A stretch of DNA of 64,000 bases, from positions 74,160-138,159 of the forward strand of contig WHSU01000003.1 of assembly GCA_009379925.1 (NCBI GenBank), written 5' to 3'. Below the pieces are notes generated by a model. The model did not search any database. It was not told the origin of the DNA and saw only the letters and a list, made by a program, of their open reading frames with translations. Position 1 is the stretch's first letter. Every line of letters begins with the position of its first letter. Shown here in pieces: positions 40,919 through 50,477 of this stretch. The stretch is from Dehalococcoidia bacterium (GTDB lineage: Bacteria; Chloroflexota; Dehalococcoidia; UBA2979). Made by a program: the position numbers and the translations under genes.

Positions 40919-41289
40919 AATCCGCGTTTCGGCTGTCACCAGGCTTCACATGGCGGGGTTTGGGGCTGTGCTATCATGGCGACAAGCGGCGGCAGCCCGC
41001 ATCCCCTGAAGAGAGCGAGCTGCAAGCCCCGCGACCTGACGCGGTCGCGTACCGAGTTGCCAGTTCCCTCTGGGGCACGGGGGCCGAGAAATCGGCCCTC
41101 GTGCTTGTCTTGCCCGCTCTGCCGGCGCTCGGCTCCCCAGGGTGGGTCGCCGGAGTCTCTGCGCAGCGACCGGTCGCGCCGTACAAGGGAGATACGAGTG
41201 GGATCCCAGTCCGGATCTCTCCTCGTTCGAGTATGATGACTTCGATACCCCGCCGCGCTTGAAAGCGGGCGTCAGGACGGGAAGCGGCA

Positions 41290-41603
41290 TGGACATCGAA
41301 CTGCTTCGGGAGATCCGCCAGGCGGCCGCCGAGGGCGAGGCGCGCGTACTCGCCACGGTGTCGACGGTGCGCGGCTCCACACCTCGGAGCCCCGGCGCCA
41401 CCATGTTGCTGCGCCCGGACGGCACCTTCCGCGGCACGATCGGCGGCGGGTGTGGCGAGGCCGAGGTCTGGCAGGAGGCCATGGAGACGATGGCCGACGG
41501 ACACCCTCGGACCGTGGTGGTCGACCTCACCGAGCCGACCGATGGCGAAGACAAGATCTGTGGCGGCGTGATGGAAGTCTTCGTGGAGCGCGTCAGCTCC
41601 TAG
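41290..41603 (+). CDS. XdhC/CoxI N-terminal domain protein
   Basis: LATVSTVRGSTPRSPGATMLLRPDGTFRGTIGGGCGEAEVWQEA. Confidence 0.85.
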
Positions 41604-41782
41604 TACCTTCCACCGGCACAGGCCCCGGCCGCTGGCCCCCACGATTGTCCCGCACGGAGTAGGGCATCGCCCGACACCCGGACGGTTGCCGGGCTGTTAT
41701 ATTCGCGGCGGCGCTCCGGATCTGCTCCCAGGTCATCGAGGCGCCACCACCCGGCGCCCAGTCTCCCCGGAGCACACCGCGC

Positions 41783-43504
41783 GTGCCCGACTACGACCAG
41801 CAGACCTCGGATCTCCTCGACCGTTTCCACCAGCTCAAAGACCAGATCGGCATGCTCCGCTCTGAGCAGTCCATCCTGCGTGACCTGAAGGACGTGCTGA
41901 AAGAGCTGAAGGCCGCCACGCTCTCAGGCAACAACCTCCAGCAGGACGTCGCCCTGAGTAACGCCCTCGCCATCCTCAAGCTCGTCGAGCCACGCCTAGG
42001 CAAGCTGTTCACGGCGCGCGGTTGGGTCCGAGGCGTGGACGCCGGCGTCTCGATCCTCCTGGGCGCCTCCGAGGACGTGAGCGCGGCGGACCGCCTGCGG
42101 CTGATGGCGGATTACCTCAACGGCCTGTCGGCGCTGTTCAGCATCCCGGGCGCCGGCGCGATCTTCCAGTTCTACGTGCGCGCCATCCAGCCGATCGCGG
42201 AGTTCGTGCCGGCCATCGAGGCCCGCGCGCAGGAGGCCGCCCGCGCCGCCCGCGAGGGCATCGACTACGGCGCGACGCCGCCCGAGACCGCCGGGAGCGA
42301 CGAAGCTCCCGAGGTCGACGCCCGCATCGACGCTATCGACGGCGAGGTCGAGGCGGTGGAGGAGCAACTGGGCGAGTTGCGGGCCGAGTTGCGCGAACAC
42401 GGGATCGAGGATCCCGACGGCACCTTCAGCACCCGGCAGCAGTACGTGTCCGACATCGTCAACCGCGCGCTCAGCGATTCCGGGCTCCTCCAGGCGTGGG
42501 CCACGCTCCAGCGCACGGACAAGATGTCGCCCGATCCGCGCGTCCTTCGAGGCCTGGAAGCACCTCACAGACGAGGGACTGTCGGACGAGGAGCGCGCCG
42601 CCCTCCGCGAGCAGGCGCGGCTCTACGAGCGTGAGTGGCTCAGCGGGCGCGCGGGACCGAGCGAGGCGTGGCTGGCGGCAGAGGCCGCACTGCGGGACGC
42701 CCGAGCGCGCTTCGTCCAGCTCATTCGCGACGAAACGTGGTTGGCCGGCTGGGACGAGCACGACCTGTTCTGGCTGAAGTCCGCCCTCGGTGACGTGCGG
42801 TCTGACTGGTACGGCACTGACCTGTACGAGCTGTTGCAGTGGGACGAGGCGCGCGACGGCAACCCGGACAATGGGTGGCACTACGTGCCGGAGCAGGGCA
42901 TGGCGCCTCAGGCGCCCGGCACGGGCGCCGAGGTCGGACAGCGCTTTGCGTTCCTCGGCATGAACCCGCTGCTGCTCGCGGCGGTCGTGGTCGGCGCCCT
43001 GCTGTTGACCGTGCTCGTGAGTGTCCTCTTCCTGTCCGGCGGTGGCGACGACACGGCGCTGGTCGCCGGCGGCGGTGCGGGCACGCCGACCGTGGAGGCG
43101 ACCGATGCGCCGGCGGCGTCGACATCGCAGTCGGTCGCGGAGACGCCGGTGGTCGCGGCGCCCGCATTCAGCGTCTCGCCAATCGAGGCGACGTTCTTCC
43201 AGGAACGCTTCACCACGGAGTATGACGTGCTGGTGTCTACCTTCGAGGTCCCAGCCGACCTGACGTTCGAGTGGACCGGCGCGGATTGCGGGCAATACGG
43301 CCAGCCTGATCCGGTCGGGCGCCCTCAGCTGTTTGCGTGGGTCCACCCCCTCATCCGCCATGTGACGCGACGACCGAGCACGCGGACCGAACGATCGAAG
43401 TGGTTGTGACCGACGGCCGTACGATCGTGGCGTGCACGTACCAGGGGGCGGAGACAGGTGTCGGTCCTCCATGCACCGTCATCTATGGGCGTGCGTCCAA
43501 CTAA
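41783..43504 (+). pseudogene. Coiled-coil/TM hypothetical protein with two apparent frameshifts (about 42540 and 43350)
   Basis: Continuations ...SFEAWKHLTDEGLSDEERAALREQARLYEREW... and ...HPPCDATTEHADRTIEVVVTDGRTIVACTYQGAETGVGPPCTVIYGRASN* recovered in other frames. Confidence 0.65.
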
Positions 43505-43699
43505 TCCGGGCTCCGGCCTGGGCTAGCGCACCAAGGCATCCGAGGCGGCCAGCGCGACGTATCCCCTCTGTACGCGGCCTCTCTGACAGCCGCCCGAGTG
43601 CTGGAGCGTTCCACCCGACGCCGTGCTAGGATCAGGCTGCGGTCGCAGAATCACACTGCACGCCCGCGCGGTATGCGTGCGGCCGGGAGGGACATCGTC

Positions 43700-43918
43700 A
43701 TGCTCGGCACTCTGGGCTGGCAGGAATTGCTCATCATCCTCGTGATCCTCGCGTTGCTCTTCGGGGCGTCGCGTGTCGCGGGGCTCGGCGGCGCGCTCGG
43801 GCGCGGCATCCGCGAGTTCCGCACAGAGGCGCGCGGCGACGGCGAAGAGGACGAAGCCGCAGCACGGACGGACGCCGGCGCCACGACGGCGGAGGAGTCG
43901 CGCAAGACCGACAGCTGA
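43700..43918 (+). CDS. tatA: Sec-independent translocase TatA/E
   Basis: MLGTLGWQELLIILVILALLFGASRVAGLGGALGRGIREFRTEAR. Confidence 0.9.
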   Translation: MLGTLGWQELLIILVILALLFGASRVAGLGGALGRGIREFRTEARGDGEEDEAAARTDAGATTAEESRKTDS

Positions 43919-44064
43919 GCCGCCCCGGCCACTGGCCGGGCGTGGACAACGTCAGCAGATCGATGTACGGGCGCCCCTGTGGCGCCCGTGCTGCTATGCA
44001 GGGCGACCCGAAGGGTGCCCGCCCCGGCCCGGCGCCGGACTGCACGAGGTGGCACAGACTCCCG

Positions 44065-44835
44065 ATGACTGTCCGCGCGATCGTCTTCGACCTCTGGGGC
44101 ACGCTGATGGCGGACCGGCGAGAGTTGTTCCCGGAGCGCGCCCGGCTGCGCTTCGAGGGCATCGAGCCGGTGTTGCGCCGCCTGCGCATCGAAGCCGACC
44201 GGGACACCTTCACCCGCACGCACCTGCAGTCGAACCGCGCCATCGGGCGCATGCAGGACGCCGGCCGCGACGTGTCCGCGGAGGCCCGCGCCCGCCACGT
44301 CATCTATCAGTTCGCGCCAAGCCTGGCGGACCAGCTCACGCCCGCGGACTGTGCGGAGATCGTCGAGGCGTACTCCGGCGTCGCACTCCGGCTCCCGCCC
44401 ATTTTGCTGCCCGGCGCCCGCGAGGCGCTGGAGCGCGCGCGCCACCTGGGACTGGGCGTCGGGCTGATCTCGAACACGGGGGTGGTCGCGGGGCGTCACC
44501 TGCGGCAGGTCTTTGAGTCCGAGGGCATCCTCGATGCCTTCGACTCGCTCGTCTTCAGCGACGAGCACGGCCGCTCGAAGCCACACCGCGCCATCTACGA
44601 CCGCGCGCTGGAGGAACTCGGTGTGCCTGCGGACGAGGCGGTCTACGCGGGGGACACCCCGCGCTACGACGTGGGCCCGCCCCGGCGCTACGGCTGGTGG
44701 GTCGTCCAGGTGGGCGACCGGGACGACGGCGACCCGCCCGCGCATCGGCGGGTGCCCGGTGTCCTCGATGTGTACCCGGCGCTCGAGGAGATGGGACTGC
44801 TGGAGGGTCGGGCTAGCCGGTCTTCAGCCGGATAG
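44065..44835 (+). CDS. HAD-family hydrolase
   Basis: AIVFDLWGTLM...LISNTG...DEAVYAGDTPRYDV. Confidence 0.85.
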   Translation: MTVRAIVFDLWGTLMADRRELFPERARLRFEGIEPVLRRLRIEADRDTFTRTHLQSNRAIGRMQDAGRDVSAEARARHVIYQFAPSLADQLTPADCAEIVEAYSGVALRLPPILLPGAREALERARHLGLGVGLISNTGVVAGRHLRQVFESEGILDAFDSLVFSDEHGRSKPHRAIYDRALEELGVPADEAVYAGDTPRYDVGPPRRYGWWVVQVGDRDDGDPPAHRRVPGVLDVYPALEEMGLLEGRASRSSAG

Positions 44836-44992
44836 CCGGCACGCGGGTGCGATCAGGCCCCATACATCCGGTAAGTCTGTTATAGTCGCCCGCGCGTGCC
44901 AGCGCGGTGCTCTGGGCCGGACGCTTCGCTGGTACGCGCCCCTCCCTTTTCCAGTACCTCATTTGGCCCCCCCAGACGGAGAGGACCGAGCC

Positions 44993-46057
44993 TTGGAGAT
45001 CGTCCGCGGCCTCCACCAGTTGAAGACGCCTATGACCAGCCCCGCCCTGCCATACATCATGCCCTACGTCTTCGAGGGCAATGACGGCATCTCGCTGTTT
45101 GACGCGGGATACGGCACACCTGAGGCCAGCGACGCGCTGACGCGGCAACTCGCCGTGCTGGGCTACGAGCCGAAGCACATCCGCCGCCTCATCATCTCCC
45201 ACGCCCACCCGGACCACCTCGGCATGGCGGGCTGGGTGAAGGAGCAGTCGCCGGACTGTGAACTGGTGATGCTCGCGCGCGAGTGGCAGTGGATCGTCGA
45301 CCGCTGGCTGGACAACGATGGCTGGACGAAGCTGTCCGACCAGTGGCTCGTGCGCCACGGTGTGCCGCAGGAGGAGATCGACGAGGCGCACGCACAGGGC
45401 AACCTGGCGCCCAATTCGCCGAACGCGAAACAGGCGGCGACGGGCGGGAGCAACGGCAAGGACGCCGGCGCCTCCGCGGCCCGGCGCCCGTCCATGCGCT
45501 TCGACATCGAGCCGGAGGTCAAGCTCGAGGACGGTGAGGTGCTGGAGTTCGACGGCTGGAGCCTGCGCGCCGTCTGGACGCCGGGGCACACGCCGGGCCA
45601 CCTCTGCATGTACGAGACGAAGCACCGGCTGATGTTCACCGGCGACCACGTGCTGCCGCATATCAGTCCCAACGTCTCGTTGCACGCGGACCAGGAGGGG
45701 ACGAGCCCGCTCTCGGATTTCCGCCACTCCCTCCAGAAGGTCGCGGACTTCGACACCGCCGCCGCGCTGCCGGCGCACGAGTTCACGATCCCGGACCTCA
45801 AGCAGCGTTGCGCCGTGCTGCTACACCACCACGACGACCGCCTCGAGGAGGTGCGCGACGCGATCGGCGACGACACGGCGAGCGCGCGCGAGGTGTCGCA
45901 GCGGGTGAAGTGGAACACCGGCCCGTTCGACGACTTCAACATCTTCATGAAGCGCAGCGCCCTGGGCGAGACCCTCTCGCATCTGCGCCTGCTCGAAGAC
46001 GAGGGGCGCGTCCGCCGCATCGAGGGCGACGGCGCCGTGCGCTGGTCGAAGGCCTAG
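44993..46057 (+). CDS. MBL-fold metallo-hydrolase with C-terminal winged helix
   Basis: LIISHAHPDHLGMAGWV...WTPGHTPGHLCMYE...FTGDHVLPHI; TTG start. Confidence 0.88.
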   Translation: MEIVRGLHQLKTPMTSPALPYIMPYVFEGNDGISLFDAGYGTPEASDALTRQLAVLGYEPKHIRRLIISHAHPDHLGMAGWVKEQSPDCELVMLAREWQWIVDRWLDNDGWTKLSDQWLVRHGVPQEEIDEAHAQGNLAPNSPNAKQAATGGSNGKDAGASAARRPSMRFDIEPEVKLEDGEVLEFDGWSLRAVWTPGHTPGHLCMYETKHRLMFTGDHVLPHISPNVSLHADQEGTSPLSDFRHSLQKVADFDTAAALPAHEFTIPDLKQRCAVLLHHHDDRLEEVRDAIGDDTASAREVSQRVKWNTGPFDDFNIFMKRSALGETLSHLRLLEDEGRVRRIEGDGAVRWSKA

Positions 46058-46076
46058 CCCAGGACCGTCAGCGCGG

Positions 46077-46604
46077 TCAGTCGGCGCCGCGCCACCAGCC
46101 GGCCGGCGCCAGCGGGCCCACCGCGTCTCGCTCGGAAGCCGGAAGCGCCTCGAGGAGCTGCGCGACGCTGTCGCCGGTGACCGGGTGGCACACGTCGCCG
46201 GCGATCTCCGCCAGCGGCACGAGCACGAAGGCTCGCTCCGCCATCCGGCTGTGTGGCACCTGCAGGTCCGGTGCGCTCAGGACCTCGTCCTCCGCCAGCA
46301 ACACATCGATGTCGATCGGGCGGGCCGTCCAGCGCTCGGCGGTGAAGTCGCGCCCGAGGTCCGCCTCGAGCTGCTTCGCGAGGTGGAGTAGTTCGTGCGG
46401 GGTCAGCGCCGTGAGCACCGCCACCGCGATGTTGGCGAAGCGCGGCTGATCCTCGACGCCCCACGGCGGCGTGTCGTAGACGGCCGACACTGCCTCGATG
46501 TGGACGCCACCGGCCTCCACGGCGTCAAGCGCGGCGCGGAGGTTCGCGATGCGGTCGCCCAGGTTCCCGCCGAGGCCAAGGTAGACGCGCCGTGCGACAG
46601 CCAT
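46077..46604 (-). CDS. folK: 2-amino-4-hydroxy-6-hydroxymethyldihydropteridine pyrophosphokinase
   Basis: [20 protein letters not shown]...RPIDIDVLL. Confidence 0.93.
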   Translation of the reverse strand: MAVARRVYLGLGGNLGDRIANLRAALDAVEAGGVHIEAVSAVYDTPPWGVEDQPRFANIAVAVLTALTPHELLHLAKQLEADLGRDFTAERWTARPIDIDVLLAEDEVLSAPDLQVPHSRMAERAFVLVPLAEIAGDVCHPVTGDSVAQLLEALPASERDAVGPLAPAGWWRGAD

Positions 46605-46614
46605 GCGCTCGTCC

Positions 46615-47454
46615 CTACGCTTCGGGAGGCCAGCCGCGTACCACGGCGTCGGCCATGCGGACGACCTGTGTCATCTCCTCGACGTCGTGTACGCGCACGA
46701 TATCCACGCCGGATCGCACGGCGAGCGCCAACGTTGCGGCGGTGCCCCACCGCCGTTCCTGCTCCGGCCGGTCCAGCACGTGCCCGATCGTGGACTTGCG
46801 CGAGGTGCCCAGCAGGACGGGCCGGCCCAGGCCGCGCAGGTCATCGAGGCGGCGCAGCATCTCGAGGTTCTGGACGGGCCCCCAGCCGAACCCGAAGCCC
46901 GGGTCGACGATCAGACGGTCACGCGGCACGCCGGCCCCGTGCGCGAGTGCCATGCTCGCCTTGAGGCCGGCACGCACGTCGGCGATCAGGTTGCCGCCGA
47001 AGGTGCGGCCGCGCTGGTTGTGCATGACCACGGCGGGCTTGCCGGTGCGCGCCAGCAGCGGCGCGAGTTCCGGGTCGCTGCGCAGTCCGTGGACATCGTT
47101 CAAGGCATCCGCGCCCGCTTCGAAGGCCCGCGCCGCCACCTCCGCCTTCGAGGTGTCGACGGTGATCGGCACCTCGACGGCGCGGCGCACGGCACGCAGC
47201 GGCGCGGCCAGCCGCAGGTACTCCGCCTCCGCATCGATCGGGTCGTGGTCGGGCCGCGTCGACTCCGCGCCAATGTCGAGCAGGTCCGCGCCCGCGTCCA
47301 CCATCCGCAGGGCGCGGTCCGCCACCTCGGCGGCATCGAGCAGCCCGTCGCCGGAAAACGAGTCGGGCGTGACGTTGAGGATGCCCATGACGTAGGTGCG
47401 CGCACCCCACTCGAAGCGCACGCCGCCAATGTCGATGGGTGTGGGGTGGTTCAC
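46615..47454 (-). CDS. folP: Dihydropteroate synthase
   Basis: [16 protein letters not shown]...[15 protein letters not shown]...DPGFGFGW. Confidence 0.95.
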   Translation of the reverse strand: MNHPTPIDIGGVRFEWGARTYVMGILNVTPDSFSGDGLLDAAEVADRALRMVDAGADLLDIGAESTRPDHDPIDAEAEYLRLAAPLRAVRRAVEVPITVDTSKAEVAARAFEAGADALNDVHGLRSDPELAPLLARTGKPAVVMHNQRGRTFGGNLIADVRAGLKASMALAHGAGVPRDRLIVDPGFGFGWGPVQNLEMLRRLDDLRGLGRPVLLGTSRKSTIGHVLDRPEQERRWGTAATLALAVRSGVDIVRVHDVEEMTQVVRMADAVVRGWPPEA

Positions 47455-47464
47455 ACGCAGAGGG

Positions 47465-47878
47465 CTACTCCTCGGCCTCGCCGATCACATCAAGCGCCTC
47501 ACGCGGTCTGAGGATCGGAATGCGTTGCCATTCGTCGAGCCGCAGCAAGTGCCGATCACCCGACACAATCAGTTCCGCCTCGCCAGCCAGTGCAGCTTCC
47601 AACACGCGATCGTCGTCCGGGTCGTCCGGTACATCGCGCACCGCCTCTGCGGGTTCGACGACTTCCGAGGCCAGCAACAACTCGGCAATCGCCTCGTCGA
47701 TCTCCTCAGAAGGCCAGGCGAACTTCTGACTCATGACTCCGCGGAGTTCTGCGATCAATGGCGCAGAGGTTAGGAGGACGATGTCCGGTTCCAGGCACCG
47801 CGCGTAGACCCGGAACGGAGAACCGCCGGGAGTAACGAGGGCGGACACGAGGACATTCGTGTCCAGCACCAGCCGCAA
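47465..47878 (-). CDS. PIN-domain toxin-like protein
   Basis: MRLVLDTNVLVSALVTPGGSPFRV...DPDDDRVLEAALAGEAELIVSGDRHLL. Confidence 0.88.
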   Translation of the reverse strand: MRLVLDTNVLVSALVTPGGSPFRVYARCLEPDIVLLTSAPLIAELRGVMSQKFAWPSEEIDEAIAELLLASEVVEPAEAVRDVPDDPDDDRVLEAALAGEAELIVSGDRHLLRLDEWQRIPILRPREALDVIGEAEE

Positions 47879-48139
47879 CTAGGCCTGCTCCCGCTGTTCT
47901 CGACGGTATTCCTCGATCAGACGAGGTACGTCCTCTTCAGTGATCCCGAGCTCGCGAGCACGTCTCGCGCCGTATTGCTGAAGCCTACGCAGCCGTTGCT
48001 GGGCCACCTTCACCCGGTACGCCTTGAGCATTTCAGGGAGTAGCTCGCCTACCGATACGCCCTCCTCGAGAGCGATGCGGTCGAACTCCTCCGCGACAAC
48101 AGCGGGGACTGTCAGCGTCAGCGTCTTCTCGTCGGACAT
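47879..48139 (-). CDS. Antitoxin-like DNA-binding protein partner of the PIN toxin
   Basis: 86 aa; MSDEKTLTLTVPAVVAEEFDRIALEEGVSVGELLPEML; abuts the PIN gene. Confidence 0.7.
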   Translation of the reverse strand: MSDEKTLTLTVPAVVAEEFDRIALEEGVSVGELLPEMLKAYRVKVAQQRLRRLQQYGARRARELGITEEDVPRLIEEYRREQREQA

Positions 48140-48184
48140 GGTCGTGCTCCCGTGCACAGAATCCCGGAGCCAGTATAGGTCCCG

Positions 48185-48622
48185 CTACCCCTCCACCACC
48201 TCGACCGGCTCTTCTTCGATGTGGCCGCCGGTGCGGATGAAGAAGGCGCGCACATCCGGTGGGTCGTGGGCGAGCGACACGAGGATGTAGTACGTCTGGG
48301 GGAACATCGGCTCGAGCTCGATTTCGCCCGGCGGGAAGAACGCCATACGCACGTCCGTCGGCGAGGGACGGGCCTCCGAGGCGACGTGTGAGTGATAGAT
48401 GGCGAAGAGCCGCTCGCCCGTCTCGTCGCGCCGCTCCTCCAGTTGCATCATCCGGAGCGGGTCCATCTCGTAGCGGTACGGGCTTTCCGCCAGGTTGCGG
48501 ACCCGGTGCACCGCGATGGGCTCGCTGCCGTTGGCGTGGACCATGCCACACGCCTCGTTCGGCAGGTCTTCGCGCGCGTGGGCGACCATCTCCTCAGCGA
48601 TCGAGCGCGGGATGCGCGGCAT
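48185..48622 (-). CDS. M67/JAMM-family metallopeptidase (Mec/QbsD/HcyD-like)
   Basis: NEACGMV...HSHVASEARPSPTD (HxHx7SxxD JAMM motif). Confidence 0.85.
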   Translation of the reverse strand: MPRIPRSIAEEMVAHAREDLPNEACGMVHANGSEPIAVHRVRNLAESPYRYEMDPLRMMQLEERRDETGERLFAIYHSHVASEARPSPTDVRMAFFPPGEIELEPMFPQTYYILVSLAHDPPDVRAFFIRTGGHIEEEPVEVVEG

Positions 48623-48683
48623 GCGGTCTCCGTCTCCAGTGCTGCCTGATACCGACTCGGGCGGCGGTCGAGGGGGTGTCGAG

Positions 48684-49103
48684 CTAGTCGGCGCCGCGCT
48701 CCCATGGCACCGTGTCGCCATCGTCGATACAGGCGGCGGCCGACATCCGCATCTGCAGGAACGCGCGGCTGGCCGGAGCTTCCACCAGGTGCGCGACCCA
48801 GTGCGGCCACTCGTCTTCCGGGACTCGGTCCACCAGGTCCGTGAACGGCAGGTGCACCTGCCCCTCGCCGTCCGCCGTGCCCTCCGCGATGCCTTCCGCG
48901 ATGCCGACGTCCACCGACCACTTGCCGGGCACAGCGATGCGGCCCACGGTGCGGGTGCGCAGGAGCTGCGCTCCGGGCAAGGCCCGGTAGCGCTCGATGA
49001 CGGCCACGTCGAAGGACAGGTGCAGGCGGCCCGGGTCGCGCGCTGCCAGCGCGCGACGCAGCAGGGTCTGTTGGAGGACTGCCGCTCCCGAGGCCGCCGT
49101 CAT
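48684..49103 (-). CDS. Hypothetical protein between JAMM and rhodanese genes
   Basis: 139 aa; co-oriented with flanking sulfur genes. Confidence 0.6.
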   Translation of the reverse strand: MTAASGAAVLQQTLLRRALAARDPGRLHLSFDVAVIERYRALPGAQLLRTRTVGRIAVPGKWSVDVGIAEGIAEGTADGEGQVHLPFTDLVDRVPEDEWPHWVAHLVEAPASRAFLQMRMSAAACIDDGDTVPWERGAD

Positions 49104-49145
49104 CGTCCGCTCCTACGTTCCCACGCCCGAGGGCTCTTGAGGCCG

Positions 49146-49970
49146 CTACCTCTCGATCGGGACGTCCACCAGCGAGCCGTACTCGGTCCACGATCCGTCG
49201 TAGTTCTTGACGTTCTCGTACCCCAGCAGGTGCTTCAGCACGAACCACGTGTGCGACGAACGCTCACCGATGCGGCAGTAGGCGATCGTGTCGTCGCCGT
49301 CCTTGACGCCCGCGTTGCCGTACAGCTCGCGCAGTTCGTCCGGCGACTTGAACGTGCCGTCCTCGTTCACCGCGCGGGCCCACGGGATGTTCTTCGCGCC
49401 GGGGATGTGGCCGCCGCGCTGCGCCGTCTCGGTCATGCCCGGAGGCGCGATGACCTCGCCGCTGAACTCGGCGGGACTGCGCACATCCACCAGCTGCGGG
49501 CCGGACTGGCCCACTGCCTGCAGCACCTCGTCCCGCTTGGCGCGCAGCGCCGGGTCGGGGTCCTTGGCGGTGTAGCTGGCGGCCGCCGCGGTCGGCTCGG
49601 TGGTGGTCGTCGGACGGTTGTCGGCCAGCCACTTCACGCGCCCGCCGTCCATCAGCGAGACGTTCTCGTGTCCGTACAGCTCCAGCAGCCACAGCGCGTA
49701 GGCCGCGAACCAGTTGTTGTTGTCGCCATAGAGGACCACGTGCGTGTCGTTCGAGATGCCGGAGCGGCCGAGCAGGTCCTGTAGCCCCTCCTTCGTGATG
49801 ATGTCGCGCCGCTGCTGGTCCTGGAGTTGCGTCGTCCAGTTCCAGCCGACCGCACCCTCGATGTGGCCCTCGCCGTAGGCGTCGGTATCGACGTCCACTT
49901 CCACCAGGCGCACGTTGGCGTCACCCTTGTGTTGCTCCACCCATTCGGGGCTGACCAGTTTGTCTACCAT
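49146..49970 (-). CDS. Two-domain rhodanese thiosulfate sulfurtransferase
   Basis: LVSPEWVEQHKGD...LVDVRSPAEFSGEV...IAYCRIGERSSHTWFVL. Confidence 0.93.
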   Translation of the reverse strand: MVDKLVSPEWVEQHKGDANVRLVEVDVDTDAYGEGHIEGAVGWNWTTQLQDQQRRDIITKEGLQDLLGRSGISNDTHVVLYGDNNNWFAAYALWLLELYGHENVSLMDGGRVKWLADNRPTTTTEPTAAAASYTAKDPDPALRAKRDEVLQAVGQSGPQLVDVRSPAEFSGEVIAPPGMTETAQRGGHIPGAKNIPWARAVNEDGTFKSPDELRELYGNAGVKDGDDTIAYCRIGERSSHTWFVLKHLLGYENVKNYDGSWTEYGSLVDVPIER

Positions 49971-50136
49971 CTGCTGACTCCTCACTCACGCACCCTGCGC
50001 GGGTATCGCTACTCACTCATCGAGGGGTGGTCGCCGTCTCAGGCGCCACCGCTCGATGAGGCTATGGACGGGACGTTAGGCGTCGATGATCCCCATGCGG
50101 ATGGCGAACGGATGCGCCGTCCCGGGAGAGACCACG

Positions 50137-50451
50137 ATGCTCGCGTTGCTGTGCGATACCTGCCGCCGGCCGATCGACCACGACGGCTACGAACTGAATC
50201 TGCTTCCCGGCACGGTGGTCAACGGGCCCGGCGAGTTCGCCCGCACCGCGACCGCGCAGAGCGGCGTCATGTCCGTCTACATGTGCCAGCGTTGCGGCGA
50301 ACGCATCGCCGCCATCCTGCGGCACAAGCTCCAGGACCCTTGCCCCACCTGCGAGGTCGCCCCGCTCCGTGAGGGCGACCGTCGCGTCGACGTCGTCGAC
50401 GTGACAGCGGAGCCCGGCGCCGCCCCGCCATTGGAGCGCGTTTCGGCGTAG
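50137..50451 (+). CDS. Zinc-ribbon-like hypothetical protein
   Basis: CDTCRRPI...CQRCGERI...CPTCE Cys pairs. Confidence 0.55.
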   Translation: MLALLCDTCRRPIDHDGYELNLLPGTVVNGPGEFARTATAQSGVMSVYMCQRCGERIAAILRHKLQDPCPTCEVAPLREGDRRVDVVDVTAEPGAAPPLERVSA

Positions 50452-50477
50452 GGCAGCGGTCGGCGGGACGCGCGGCG

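Noticed and set aside
41010-41130. T-box riboswitch call upstream of the second xdhC gene
   Set aside because: AGGGTGG is present but the conserved NACCGCG is not, and the downstream gene is not an aminoacyl-tRNA synthetase or amino-acid gene; kept only as an unnamed structured leader.
47465-48139. PIN/antitoxin pair as a novel system
   Set aside because: Looks like an ordinary type II PIN toxin-antitoxin module; listed as features only.
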